Of a DNA stretch of 64,000 nt, positions 1-9,878 are shown in pieces (position 1 is the first letter of the stretch; every line of letters starts with the position of its first letter). The stretch is from Leptodontidium sp. MPI-SDFR-AT-0119 (Eukaryota; Ascomycota; Leotiomycetes; Helotiales; Leptodontidiaceae). The notes below the pieces were generated by a model. It worked only from the letters and a program-made list of their open reading frames with translations, ran no database searches and was not told the DNA's origin. The translations under genes and the position numbers were made by a program. The stretch covers positions 744,001 to 808,000 of the forward strand of contig JAHLEZ010000013.1 of the NCBI GenBank assembly GCA_020726505.1, read 5' to 3'.

Positions 1-628
1 TGTTTTCTTGGAAGTATTTCTCTGTAGGTCCCCTCGTAGGTCCACTAGTCATGACATACCACGGAACCACCACCTCGCCCTTCCCACTCTTCTTGTTTGC
101 CAAATGCTGAACCTTCCGGATACGCTCTGCTTGGATCTGGAAGAGTGATTTCTCGGAAGGCAGACCGATGTTGAAGCAACCCTTTGGATCTGAACTGCCC
201 AATCGTGTGCCTTGTCCTCCAGCCATAAGCACTACACCGACTTTGTTCTCTGCAATCAAGTCCAGACCCGACTCATACCACTTTTCGATATCCTCGGCCT
301 TTGAATCGAGGATACTGGCTGTAGCAGATTCTGGGAGAGGCTCGAGGCCTGTCTCCTTGTCGGCATCTTTCGTCTGGGCTGGGGGGTTGAGGGCTCGATC
401 TGTGATGGTGTTTATATGTGCTGGGTCGAAGGAAGAAAGTTGTTCGAAGAGTGCAGCTTTTTCTGGGACACTCAGATCGTCGTAGAAAGCAAAGACCTGC
501 TCTTGCTTTGCCTTTGCGTATTTCTCCTTGAGCTCTTGCAGCTCTGAAGAACTTGGTTCTCTAGCGGCCTCTGGCTGCCCCTCTCCTCCAAGGTGCATCT
601 TGTTCAGGACGTTCTTGGCGGCTTCCAT
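1..628 (-). CDS. UAP1: UDP-N-acetylglucosamine pyrophosphorylase, N-terminal part (runs off the left edge)
   Basis: The enzyme makes UDP-GlcNAc from UTP and GlcNAc-1-phosphate, the precursor for chitin, N-glycans and GPI anchors. The reading frame starts at the ATG complementary to 626-628 (protein begins [15 protein letters not shown]) and is open without an intron to the window edge, giving about 209 residues. It shows the nucleotide-binding signature [16 protein letters not shown] followed by [19 protein letters not shown], then [19 protein letters not shown], all typical of eukaryotic UAP1/QRI1. The N-terminal helical lead-in ([15 protein letters not shown]) also fits. The rest of the gene, including the uridine-binding and C-terminal parts, lies outside the window. 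It is transcribed divergently from the DNA glycosylase gene at 1136. Cytosolic location is known for the family, not shown by the sequence. Confidence 0.95.
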   Translation of the reverse strand, partial: MEAAKNVLNKMHLGGEGQPEAAREPSSSELQELKEKYAKAKQEQVFAFYDDLSVPEKAALFEQLSSFDPAHINTITDRALNPPAQTKDADKETGLEPLPESATASILDSKAEDIEKWYESGLDLIAENKVGVVLMAGGQGTRLGSSDPKGCFNIGLPSEKSLFQIQAERIRKVQHLANKKSGKGEVVVPWYVMTSGPTRGPTEKYFQEN

Positions 629-1135
629 GATGGTGTGTTGCGTGTGAAGTTGGATCGGTTTGTAAATAGAATTTGAGAATGAAGAACGGGATATGTGGAG
701 GAATTTTCTGGGACTTCGTAGCTTTATGGTTTTTCATACGAAGACGTAGCTGGACTGGTAGTGTTTATATTTATAGACTCCGCCCCGCCATTAGCTCGTT
801 GACAGGGGGGAAGCTGCAGGCACGGCAAGCTGATGGGTCCGCCACCTCCTTTTCGAATGTTAGCGTCCATCCTTCAATCAACACATTTCCTGCAACCACA
901 TGACCCATTTAGTGAAGAGGAATAGAGTATAAAGCTTTCCATCCTATCTCAGGCAGTTCCTATGCGATTCTTTTAATTCACATTGGATTAAGCAAGCGTC
1001 GGATCTATTTGCCATCCTGTCGAGTCTTAATTTCTACGGGGTATTAAGACATCTTTTCGAAGTGACGAGAGAACACGAGCTTTTCAAAGCGTAAAGGGTG
1101 TTGAGGGAGGTGTCATTGTGGTTGAGTCTTGCCAA
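629..1135. promoter_or_regulatory. Shared intergenic region between two divergent genes
   Basis: This 507-base gap separates the start codons of UAP1 (minus) and the DNA glycosylase (plus), so it must hold both promoters and both 5' leaders. A 'tataaa'-like stretch lies near 930-935. I see no coding signal or repeat in it. Confidence 0.5.
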
Positions 1136-2062
1136 ATGGACAGCCTCATTAAGGTCGAGGATGGCAATGAAGAGAACCCAAACCTCTCCGAATTCAACCC
1201 TCCTCCAGCAAGCTTCAAAGGACGACTGAACCTAGCACACTACTCCTTCTCACCCAAAATCAAACCAGAGCCCGCAAGGCAAAGCCCTCGACTACATCCA
1301 ACAACCAACTCTACTTCAAAACGCAAATCCACCCATCATCTAACACCCTCTCCCTCCCCAACCAAGAAATCCAAATCCAAATCCCGCTCTCCCTCCGGTT
1401 ATGCCCCTCCTTCAACTTATGCACACCTCCCCGAACTCAGGGACGTTCTGCAAAATAATTTAATATGCGTCTTCATTGGTCTCAATCCAGGTATTGAAAC
1501 TGCTCGCTCAGGCCACGCATATGCGCATCCCTCGAACCTCTTCTGGAAGTTGCTGCATAGCAGCGGCTGTACACCTCGTCGATGTTCGCCCGAGGAAGAC
1601 GGTGATCTGCCCCGGCTTTTTGGGCTGGGTAACACGAATATCGTGGCGAGACCCACGAGGAATGGTTCCGAGTTGAGTAAAGGGGAGATGGATGATAGCG
1701 TGGCGGTATTAGAGGAGAAGATTAGGGTCTGTAGGCCCGAGGCGGTGTGTTTAGTTGGCAAGAGTATTTGGGAAAGTGTGTGGAGGGTAAAACACGGGCG
1801 GAAAATAAAAAAGGAGGAGTTCAGGTATGGGTGGCAAGACGAGGGGGAGAATATGGGTGTGGTGAAAGAGGGGGAGGAGAAGTGGGAGGGTGCCAAAGTC
1901 TTTGTTGCTTGTAGTACGAGTGGACTTGCTGCGAGTTTGAAGCCTGCGGAGAAGGAAGAGATATGGAGGGAGCTAGGTGTCTGGGTTGAGCAGAGGAGAA
2001 ACGAGAGGGCTAGTGCTCTGGTTGAGCAAGTGATCGAGCATGCGGAGGAGCAAGACTTTTGA
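1136..2062 (+). CDS. TDG/MUG-family G:T/U mismatch DNA glycosylase
   Basis: A base-excision repair enzyme of the uracil-DNA glycosylase superfamily, expected to remove uracil or thymine mispaired with guanine in the nucleus. Single exon, 308 aa, from the ATG at 1136 (context gccaaATGg); the frame is open a little further upstream but without another ATG. The first ~95 residues are disordered and basic, with a Lys/Ser stretch (TKKSKSKSRSPSG) that could serve nuclear import. The catalytic core follows: GLNPG at about residues 115-119, where the Asn of the family G-I/L-N-P-G motif activates water; GHAYAHPSNLFWKLLHSSG, the conserved segment after it; and LFGLGNTNIVARPTRNGSEL. The C-terminal loop reads CSTSGLAAS, where the family has a Ser-rich DNA-intercalating motif. 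This is the typical fungal TDG layout. Confidence 0.88.
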   Translation: MDSLIKVEDGNEENPNLSEFNPPPASFKGRLNLAHYSFSPKIKPEPARQSPRLHPTTNSTSKRKSTHHLTPSPSPTKKSKSKSRSPSGYAPPSTYAHLPELRDVLQNNLICVFIGLNPGIETARSGHAYAHPSNLFWKLLHSSGCTPRRCSPEEDGDLPRLFGLGNTNIVARPTRNGSELSKGEMDDSVAVLEEKIRVCRPEAVCLVGKSIWESVWRVKHGRKIKKEEFRYGWQDEGENMGVVKEGEEKWEGAKVFVACSTSGLAASLKPAEKEEIWRELGVWVEQRRNERASALVEQVIEHAEEQDF

Positions 2063-2721
2063 TATTTGTTTCTTGGGTTGGTTCTCTTCCTTTTCTGCCA
2101 GTTCTCTACTCTGTTGTATCGCGTCATCTGGACAATGTTTCGTTTGCATGGTATTTCAGTGCAGATCGTCCACATTTATCCAGATATCCAGTAGTCAGGT
2201 ACATCATTCATGTCGTCCGCTTCCTTCACATCAACAAGTAAGCCATTGTATTTCCACAAGAGCTAGAAGCAGATCAAAAGCCATTTCAAGCATTGCATAT
2301 ATCATGAAGCGAATTGAGTTTATAAAGTCAGGGACTGGGAGGAAATAAGAGACCTCCACCTTCTGAACTCTGTTGGGTGTAAGTAATTTTTGTTTCGCTA
2401 CAAGTGGAGTTTAGAGTCATGTAGATATGTAGACATGTCGTCCTCTACTGTACGCAATATATGATGGAGATACTCTGAGAAACAGCTGCCCGCTTTTACG
2501 AGCGAGTTACCCATCTCGGCCCGATCCTGGTGCAGAATCCAGTGAGTGGATCGTCCCTAGCTGTGCCGCAAGCCGAATTCCATCAAAAAGTTAGCCGCGC
2601 GCATCTTCGAACATCAATCGCCATCATTTGCCAAGCTTACCACCGTACTGCTTGAGCTCGATTTCTTTTTCTCTTAGGAAGTCGATCCCACCAAAGGCCG
2701 AACACCAGCTCGTAGCCAAAA
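2063..2721. other. Intergenic region, nothing recognised
   Basis: The 3' region of the glycosylase gene and the promoter of the next plus-strand gene. A few short open frames exist on both strands but none has protein-like composition or a good start context. Confidence 0.6.
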
Positions 2722-3294
2722 ATGGCTTCGTCTACAGAACCCACCACCAATCAGTCGACTCAGACCACACCAACAACAGCAACTCCCACTCCCACACCCA
2801 AACTCACTCGCATTCCTATGCTTAAGAAGACACCCCAACAAATACGCGAATCCAGCAGCTCCATCGCCCTCTCATGCCTCCTCGGCCTCCTCTTCTTCAG
2901 CCTCGTAATACACGCCTGCGTCCGCTCCGTCGCAACTCGCGAACCATGGCGAGGCAAGGGACCCAACCCAAACGACAGCGCGATCGTAGGAGCCATCTTC
3001 TCCTTCATCCCCATCGTCGGAACCATCGTTGGAATCGTGACCTATCTCGAGGAAGTATCTCCTGGTTTGGGCGGCCAGACGGTGGTTAATTCTATGTTTG
3101 CTGCTGTGGTGGGACTCGCGTCGGTTGTTTTTGGGGTTGGTCAGGAGGCGGAGTTTAGGATTTATTTGGCGTGGGTTATGTGGCCTGTTGTGGGTGCTTT
3201 TGGGGTTATGGTTTTGGGCGCTTGGGTGGGTGTTTTGGGTTGTGGTGTTGAGGTTAAGGATGAGGGGAAGGGGAAGGAGAGGAAGAAAGAGTAG
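2722..3294 (+). CDS. Small four-helix membrane protein, unknown function
   Basis: Single exon, 190 aa, from ATG at 2722 (context ccaaaaATGgc). The first ~27 residues are Thr/Pro-rich. Four hydrophobic segments follow at about residues 49-68 (IALSCLLGLLFFSLVIHACV), 85-108 (IVGAIFSFIPIVGTIVGIV), 120-139 and 148-174 (YLAWVMWPVVGAFGVMVLGA). The tail is highly charged (EVKDEGKGKERKKE). No signal peptide or known motif is visible and I do not recognise the family. It stands alone on the plus strand between the DNA glycosylase and another membrane-protein candidate at 4105-4840. The helix count and good start make it a likely real gene. Confidence 0.7.
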   Translation: MASSTEPTTNQSTQTTPTTATPTPTPKLTRIPMLKKTPQQIRESSSSIALSCLLGLLFFSLVIHACVRSVATREPWRGKGPNPNDSAIVGAIFSFIPIVGTIVGIVTYLEEVSPGLGGQTVVNSMFAAVVGLASVVFGVGQEAEFRIYLAWVMWPVVGAFGVMVLGAWVGVLGCGVEVKDEGKGKERKKE

Positions 3295-3919
3295 GTTTTG
3301 TATTGTATTGGGAATTTGGAGGTAAATTGTCATGTGAGTGACAATGGAACTGCCGGTATAGAATCATGTGCTTTGTTAATTTTTGCCAGAGATACTGTGC
3401 TTCAAGTGTGGTTCTGTATCGAAGTTCGCTTGTTGACTTCTGGCGACACTATTAACCTCCTAACGTCCTCCCAGCCTCTAGAGGCCCATATTGTCCCTCC
3501 TCCCAAGTACCTGACATTTTATCACCTTCGAGGTCTCCATACCGTCTCTCCTGCTCTATCGTTTCCCCCATCTCCGTGTCCTCACTCCCTCTCCTCTCAT
3601 CATCTTCATCATGCGGAACACGCTCAGCCACCTCCTTCCTTATGTAGCAAAGCTAGTTTACTTCAGCGACTTGACAAGCAGAAAGTTAGCTGGTTGGGAT
3701 ACTACTAAGCAGTATATCGTCGTTTCTGACTCGATCGTATAGGGCTGGAACTAATGGATCTAGTTCTCTGGAGCTTGTTTGGAAGTTTGGTACGTTCCCC
3801 TTGTTAGTTTGGTCAGTTACTGGTACAAGAACTTGCACCTGTAAGGTATCATAAGTGATTTCTTAAAGCAATACATACACCTTTTCACAAGCAAATGTCT
3901 GTACAGCTCTCACACTCCC
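3295..3919. other. Intergenic region with weak open frames only
   Basis: No convincing gene. A 44-codon frame begins at an ATG near 3611 on the plus strand, but it has no homology I recognise and no clear continuation. The region probably holds the 3' end of the preceding gene and regulatory DNA. Confidence 0.4.
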
Positions 3920-4095
3920 TGTTAGGCTAAGAAATAGCGATGCAATACACCTAAGACAGTAATGACCTTTAAGTCAAAAATATCTAGACGAGCTTTCGCG
4001 TACTTACTATGATCCCGAAATCCACTTGAGATCTTGGGATCGCCGTCCGCTTTTGGTCTGGCAGCTACCGATGCGGGCTTGTTCGTTCCATCCAT
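3920..4095 (-). CDS. Possible small spliced gene, unknown
   Basis: On the minus strand an ATG at 4095 opens MDGTNKPASVAARPKADGD..., which runs to a strong donor (GTAAGTACG) after about 30 codons. A candidate acceptor (CTGTCTTAG) lies some 55 nt further on, but the downstream exon is very short whichever acceptor is used (about 8-18 codons). The protein would be roughly 38-50 aa and hydrophilic. No family is recognised. It would be divergent from the membrane-protein gene starting near 4105. It could equally be a chance frame beside a chance donor. Confidence 0.22.
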
Positions 4096-4104
4096 AGTCC
4101 TCAT

Positions 4105-4840
4105 ATGGCCGTACGTCACTTTACACAAGTCTCAAGATCCTCACAAATAATGTTGGTACTCTTCCCAGACACCGCTCACACTTCCGCAAGCAGGTCGTAT
4201 CACGATCTGCAACGATCTCATAATGTCTCCCTCATCGCCCCCAGCAATCCCACTCGCCCCTCTAATTCTCTAGTTCACAACTATCATATTTCACAACTCC
4301 ATCTATCCCTCCCTCCCCTCCGCTCCATCTTCAGACCCCGAGAAAGTCATCCTCCTCTGGACACTCGGACCCACCATCTGGATAACGGCATTCATCTTAC
4401 TTTGTCACTTTACAAAGCCTTTCTATGAATACATTGTATACGCCTACTTCCTTGGCTCTTGTGTTGGTACTGCAGTGGGAATCTTGGGTGTGGTTGCCGT
4501 TGTTGAGACGGAGAAATGGGGGTTGTTGGCTTGGGCTCTGGGGGCTTTGTGGGCCATTACGACGGCTGTGACGGTCATTGCGGTGTGTTTTGTCTGCAAT
4601 CATTCCTCTATCGATGAGGAAGCTAGGAGAGGAGAGGGAAGAGATGGAGGGGGACATTATGAAAGTTTGGAGTTGGAGGAGGGGAGAAGTAGCGAGGAAA
4701 CGATCATTGGAGAGGAGAGAACGGAAATGAAAACTTTAGAACAAGGGATGATAGAAGATAGAGAATGTATGATAGAGGAATCAGAATGGGGGGACAATCT
4801 GTTGCTAGAACTAGGGAAAGGGATGATTCCAAGTTTTTAG
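4105..4840 (+). CDS. Probable three-helix membrane protein with acidic tail; 5' exon uncertain
   Basis: The main coding exon is open from 4274 to the stop at 4840 with no in-frame ATG near its beginning, so it needs an upstream exon. One consistent model is ATG-GCC at 4105-4110, a GTACGT donor at 4111, an intron to the acceptor ctctag ending at 4273, and an exon at 4274-4840 (about 190 aa). The exon has three hydrophobic segments: ILLWTLGPTIWITAFILLCH, YIVYAYFLGSCVGTAVGILG and WGLLAWALGALWAITTAVTV. A Glu-rich soluble tail of about 75 residues follows (SLELEEGRSSEETIIGEERT). No known family is recognised. The helices are persuasive; the start and first exon are not. Confidence 0.4.
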
Positions 4841-5400
4841 CAAAGAAAAAATTGGAGGTTCATCCGCTATTTAAAAAGCTCTTAAAGGCAGAGAAGAATA
4901 TGATGAGGACACAATCGAAACAGGAACACTAGAGAACAATTCATAGGTCCTGAAGACGTTCCTTACCTATCCTTACCTTAGATGAGGTTTGAGGATCGAG
5001 TGAGGTACTGGATTCGGGCAATTTTCGGCTTGAAGTGCTGGTAGCAGATTGCGAAAGTTATACACATTACATTATACTGTAGGATGGAAATGTATCCGAG
5101 CTTATTCTCCAAATATAATAATATCAAGAATAACTGAAAAGGAGTTGTAGCTGGTGAAGTGAAGTGAGAAGTTACGGGATTCTTATCGAGTTTATCGTAG
5201 TCTTGGCATTCACTTCAAAATTAGCTCGGTATGACGTTCCGTTGTGCAAGGTTCCAAGAGCTCTTCTCTCGAATCTGCGGATAACCTCATCACGACAACA
5301 GGTCCAGCAGACGGCCTCAATTCAACTTCTTGGGCCAGCTAGAAGATTCTTCGCAGTGTCTATAATTTAATTCGCGATAGAGCGGGTGGTACCCCTCACA
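4841..5400. other. Intergenic region
   Basis: AT-rich 3' flank and promoter of the DUF155 gene starting at 5401. No coding evidence seen. Confidence 0.5.
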
Positions 5401-7320
5401 ATGGCGACAGCAACTGGAAAGAGGGGACCCTCAGTTTTGGTATGACCTTGCAGCAAGCTTCACCACCGCTCTGGAAGTGAAGGATGGAAATTGAGATACT
5501 AACATCTGCAACAGGTCACAGACTCCCGCGAACGACCTCCCATAGCTCGCACATTGTCATCGAGACCTGCCGCCAATGGGCAAAATGCTGCCCAGAGACG
5601 AGCTCCTACACGGTTCATTTCTGTCGACAATGTCCTTCAATATGCATCCGAGATACCCTCCGGTCAAGCAAGAGGTCCACCGGGGCGAAAACCTGGCCCT
5701 GCTGCCCAGCGACGGCCATCGACTGCTGCTCCTGGCGTAGGGACGCGGGTAGCGCAGCAGAATGTGCCAGGTCGGAGTACAAAGGTCGTGGAGAAATTGG
5801 TCCTGATCCCAGAGACGGAGAACGAAAAAGAGGAATCCGATGATGAGTCTGGCGAATTCGGTGGCAAGCTAAAACTTGATGGGGAGGAGGGACCATTAAA
5901 GGATGCCGAGATGGACGTGCTGAAGAAGAGGGGAGGCGTGCGAGGGAAGAGTTATGCGGAAAGATTGCCGAAGGCAAAAAGAGCTGAAAAGCTTGCGAGA
6001 GTAACGGCATATTGCACCGCACAGAATTATAAACCGAAAGCCATGGCTGCGTTTGTGAAGGAGAGGCACGGAGCGAAGACAAAGTTGTACGACGATTGCC
6101 TTTATACCGTATACCATCTCCCATTATTACCCGGGCATGAGGGCTTCAGGATCCGGAGTAGTCCTATCTTGAAAAGCCCTGGTGGTAAAGCCGTTCTGGA
6201 TGAGGAGATCGAGAGGAGCGAGCAGAGAGATTACCATGAGGGATATTTCGAAGATACAGATACATATGGCGTGAGGGGCGGCGAGGAAAGCCCACGAGAT
6301 GAAAGCGATGAAATGAAAAAGAGGAGGGAAGAGGATGATCGTAACGCACGAGAGGAGGTGAGGGTTCTGGCACAAGGCAAACGAGGAGACAGTCCCAACC
6401 GCATAGCTCCAGATGCCACAACTTTTGGCGAGATGTTCGTCTTCTCGTACGGAGTAGTGGTATTTTGGAACTTCACGGAACGGCAAGAAAAGGACATCCT
6501 GGCCGACTTGACCTTCTCGGAGCACGAAACCGGTATATCTTTGGTAACGCGGCCGCTGCAGGAAGACGAGTATGAGATGGAAGAGCTTCATTTCGAGTAC
6601 AGCCCGCTCGTAGAGCGGCCGAGAGTCTTCAATGACATGATTACGCTGAGGAGTGGCGATCATATGATCAAACTCACCATGAGCCACGCGATAGCTCAGA
6701 GTACAAAACTAAGCTTTTTCGAAGAGAAGATGAATCAAACTATGCAGGATGCAGAGCATGTTCCCAAACATCTGGCTCTGACGGGTCAGTTGGGCATGTC
6801 TCGAACAGAGATTGTTAAGATCCTTGGGCGACTCTTCCAGAGTCGAGTCGATGTCAATCTATGTAAGTTCATGTATCCTCTTTTTTTTTCTTTTGGCACA
6901 AATTAACGTTTACCAGCATCGAATATCCTCGACGTCCCCAATTTCTTCTGGAACTCAGAGCCCACACTCCACCCTCTCTATATCGCCCTACGGGAGTATA
7001 TGGAAATCGCACCTCGGATAAAAGTGCTTAACGAGCGCTGTCGAGTCTTCCTCGAACTCGCTGAGATCCTCAGTGACAGTATAGCGGATACCAAGATGAC
7101 GGCCATCACCTGGATCATCATCGTTCTCATCGTAATCAGTATCGCCGTCACAGTCACTGAAGTCGGACTACGGTTCGGGATCCTGAGTAAAGGGAAAGCC
7201 GATAGAGACCGAGTTGTCAACCCGTTGAGAACGAATTGGACGAGTATGGATTTCACGGAACCGCAGCTCCAAGCTATCTGCGGAGCGCAATATGTAGGGA
7301 AAACATTCAAAGAGTTGTAG
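5401..7320 (+). CDS. DUF155 family protein (RMD1/RMD8-like)
   Basis: Three exons: 5401-5439, 5515-6862 and 6917-7320, giving 596 aa. The first intron has a perfect TACTAAC branch site (about 5497-5503) and the second a GTAAGT donor. The N-terminal ~200 residues are low-complexity and charged. The DUF155 region starts near YCTAQNYKPKAMAAFVKERHG and includes FVFSYGVVVFWNFTERQEKD, HAIAQSTKLSFFEEKMN and, across the second junction, NILDVPNFFWNSEPTLHPLY. One C-terminal membrane helix lies at about residues 528-548 (WIIIVLIVISIAVTV), followed by VGLRFGI. Yeast members are RMD1 and RMD8, linked to meiotic nuclear division; metazoan RMND1 is mitochondrial. The exact role here cannot be read from sequence. 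Conservation across both junctions supports the exon model. Confidence 0.88.
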
Positions 7321-8485
7321 AAAGTTGATTAGGTTGGCTGTTTGCTTGCTTACTTGCGTCGCATAGCTGGGAGTTTGGCGTTAGGATGGTCAATTTGAAT
7401 TTGCGGTCAGACTGGCATAGCGATGGCTTGGATATCTTCGTTGATGTTAATGAGATGTGTTGTACAGTCTGATGTGATTGATGTTACCTCTTCGTACCCG
7501 TATATACATTACTCTTCGGACTGAACCAATTTTGGGGTTCCGAATGACTGTGCTTTCTCACACCAGATCAATCAATTTTCAGTGCATTTTCAAGTAGTCC
7601 TTCAATCTCATCGACTCTGCGTCTATTGGCTTCCCCATAGCTGGTTGCAGTATCTATTCCTCATCCGTAGTCTCGTGTCCACTTCCCAAGCTGTTACAGA
7701 GAGTGCAATTCCTGGCTTGTCTGACAATTTTAGCGAAGCCTTCAACCCTGGCAGAAGTTACCTACCATCTGCGAATTCACGACACTAAGTCGTCCAGAGT
7801 AAAATTTTCAACTTGCTGCTTCGCTGTTCATTCAATATTCTAGTCGAGGCGGCCAGTGAAGTTCAGGGGGCAGACGTGGGATCTGAGTGGGCTTCCACTC
7901 CTCTTGCGGTTCGCTTGTAAGGCAGTAATACCATTCCGAGTTTAACGAGTTTGGGGGGGGGGGGGGTCTTGTACATTCCATCTTCTTCCCATACAGTAGA
8001 ATATCCACAGGATCGACATTAACTTGCAAAGTGCAGCCAGACCCGCACCCCTGCCCTTACCACCGCGCTAAAAGTAGCGGATAGTGCAAGTAAACAAACC
8101 CTAAGCGAGACCATATTCATCATCTCCCACGATCCCCCTAGATCCCCTCCGATGCTCCCTACATGCGACATAATGTAAGGGCATTCCTGCTATTATGTCC
8201 TTGACTAGCTGTTGAATTCTCGCTTGACAGTGAAGTAGCCCGATTGAGTTGTGTTAATGGGGTGTGAATGGGAGCCCGTCTGATGCGACAACATGAGATT
8301 AGCAGCGCGTCCATGATTCACATCGGAAGGGGGACGAGTCTAAGAATTGATGAAAATCTGAAGGAAGTATTTAATATAGACCGTGGGATGCGAAATTGCT
8401 TCTTAAATTATTTACGAACCGCCACTTCGACTTCGACTCGAAAAGTTTCTTCGTACGCGCACTCTACCAAGAACTTCCTCAACAG
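7321..8485. other. Intergenic region with a 14-G tract
   Basis: No protein-like open frame. It contains an uninterrupted run of 14 G at 7953-7966. The 3' half probably includes the promoter and the non-coding first exon of the gene at 8761. Confidence 0.5.
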
Positions 8486-8750
8486 GTATGTTACTTATCG
8501 AGGTCTTTCATGACATTGGGGTACGGGTAGCTAATATCAGACTAGAGTCTCAACTGTCCGAACGACTTCACAAATAACCCAAACTCACACATAACCGAAT
8601 ACCTTACCGTAAGTACGGGCGCGTCGCCTTCCCAAGTCTCCTCCTTGGCCATATCTAGTGCTCGGGCCTTCGAATCTACTCCCAGATCGTCTGAGATTAA
8701 AGCATGCATCTAAGTAGTTGTACTGTTCGCTAAAATACCGTCTCCAACAG
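8486..8750 (+). other. Probable 5'-UTR intron of the 82-aa gene
   Basis: A GTATGT donor at 8486 and an acceptor (tctccaacag) ending at 8750 frame a 265-nt intron. It lies ten bases before the ATG at 8761, implying a non-coding first exon upstream. It is called from splice signals only. Confidence 0.45.
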
Positions 8751-8760
8751 AGGCTTCACA

Positions 8761-9009
8761 ATGGCAAAGGGGGCTCTCTCCACTAAGCACCACTGCCCCG
8801 GCAAGAAGAAGGGTAACTGCCGCGCCCAAGTAAAGACCAAGCCACCAGTTCCCAAGAAAGGCGAGACAGCTGCCCGAGCAAGATCATACTGTCCAGCTCA
8901 CCAAACTTACTGCAAGAAGTGTGCCCAGATGTACATCTTCCTGAAGGAAACAGAACCCTGCCCTAGCTGCGGCTACAAGGATCCAGCATACAAAGGGGAA
9001 GAGAGTTAG
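8761..9009 (+). CDS. Small Cys/His-rich, probably zinc-binding protein, unknown function
   Basis: 82 aa, single coding exon, ATG at 8761 (context cttcacaATGgc). Basic N-terminus (KHHCPGKKKGNC) followed by an ordered set of likely metal ligands: CPAHQTYCKKC at about residues 44-54 and CPSCG at about 67-71. The spacing suggests a zinc ribbon or RING-like knuckle. The protein is Lys-rich and lacks a signal peptide or membrane helix. Function and family are not recognised. The short size, good start context and clustered Cys pairs argue for a real gene rather than a chance frame. Confidence 0.65.
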   Translation: MAKGALSTKHHCPGKKKGNCRAQVKTKPPVPKKGETAARARSYCPAHQTYCKKCAQMYIFLKETEPCPSCGYKDPAYKGEES

Positions 9010-9878
9010 CACGTCTCAATTTACTGCTCGCTCTCATTCATAACATCTTAGGAGAGGAGACGGTAGAATGGGTTATCTCCTTAGGTATTCTAGACGGGCG
9101 TTTGGTGGGAGGACTTTGGTATTATGGGAGCAGAGCTAGTTGAGTCAATGCATTCGACTTTATTTTCATGGGTTTCGGACGGGACAAAGGGATGGGATAG
9201 CACATAGCGGTGGAGTCAATAGGCTTTGCTTGGTGGCATATAAGGCGTTGTGGGCGTGGATGGTAGAGCGTTTGGTATAGAGTCATTGGATTTCTGGTGA
9301 GCGTCAGGGGAGATATGCTAGAGTCGGCGGCACAGCTGTCTTCTAGAGATCTTTCTTTATAGATCATTCAACACGACAGTTACTTCAACATCTTGCTTTT
9401 ATTTTTGGCGTGAATTAATTCGTGTGATCGTAAAGATGCTGCGTTTGGACGCATCCAAAGCTCAGTTACTTGGACTCCAGCCAGCCGGATCAGATATCTC
9501 CTTAGCTGCCATAAGCACTCTCGCCACAGAGGAAATGTGCTGATCAATTGCTGTGGTAGCGAATAACTAGTAGGGCTATCTCGCTAAGACAGCCTATTAT
9601 TACATAGCTCAGAGGAGGATGTTTCTGGTGGCAGCTAAATGGATACAGCCAGGTGCTTTACGGGCATTCACAAAATTGTACTCACAATTAATGATACACT
9701 GTAAAGTAAAGAATTGTTTAAGCTGGCTACATTTCGACACTCATAGTTAAAGACACACATCGAAGAAATGGCCAACGTCGGTGCAAGTCATTGTCTCATT
9801 AGTCTACCCTTGATTTTCTGCACTCTATTTACCACGGTTTCCCCATCACAAAATCGGCTACGCTCATACCACCAGTGA
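9010..9878. other. Intergenic region between converging genes
   Basis: Holds the 3' regions of the 82-aa gene (plus) and the phosphotransferase (minus). No further gene seen. Confidence 0.5.

Noticed and set aside
1417..2175. 252-codon minus frame opposite the DNA glycosylase
   Set aside because: An antisense shadow of a conserved gene; no protein features of its own.
3611..3745. 44-codon frame starting MRNTLSHLLPYVAKLVYFSD
   Set aside because: Protein-like composition but no family, no clear splice continuation and no supporting context.
4223..4273. ATG-TCT frame directly upstream of the membrane-protein exon, in the same frame
   Set aside because: It ends in TAG at 4271 and contains no usable splice donor, so it cannot be the first exon.
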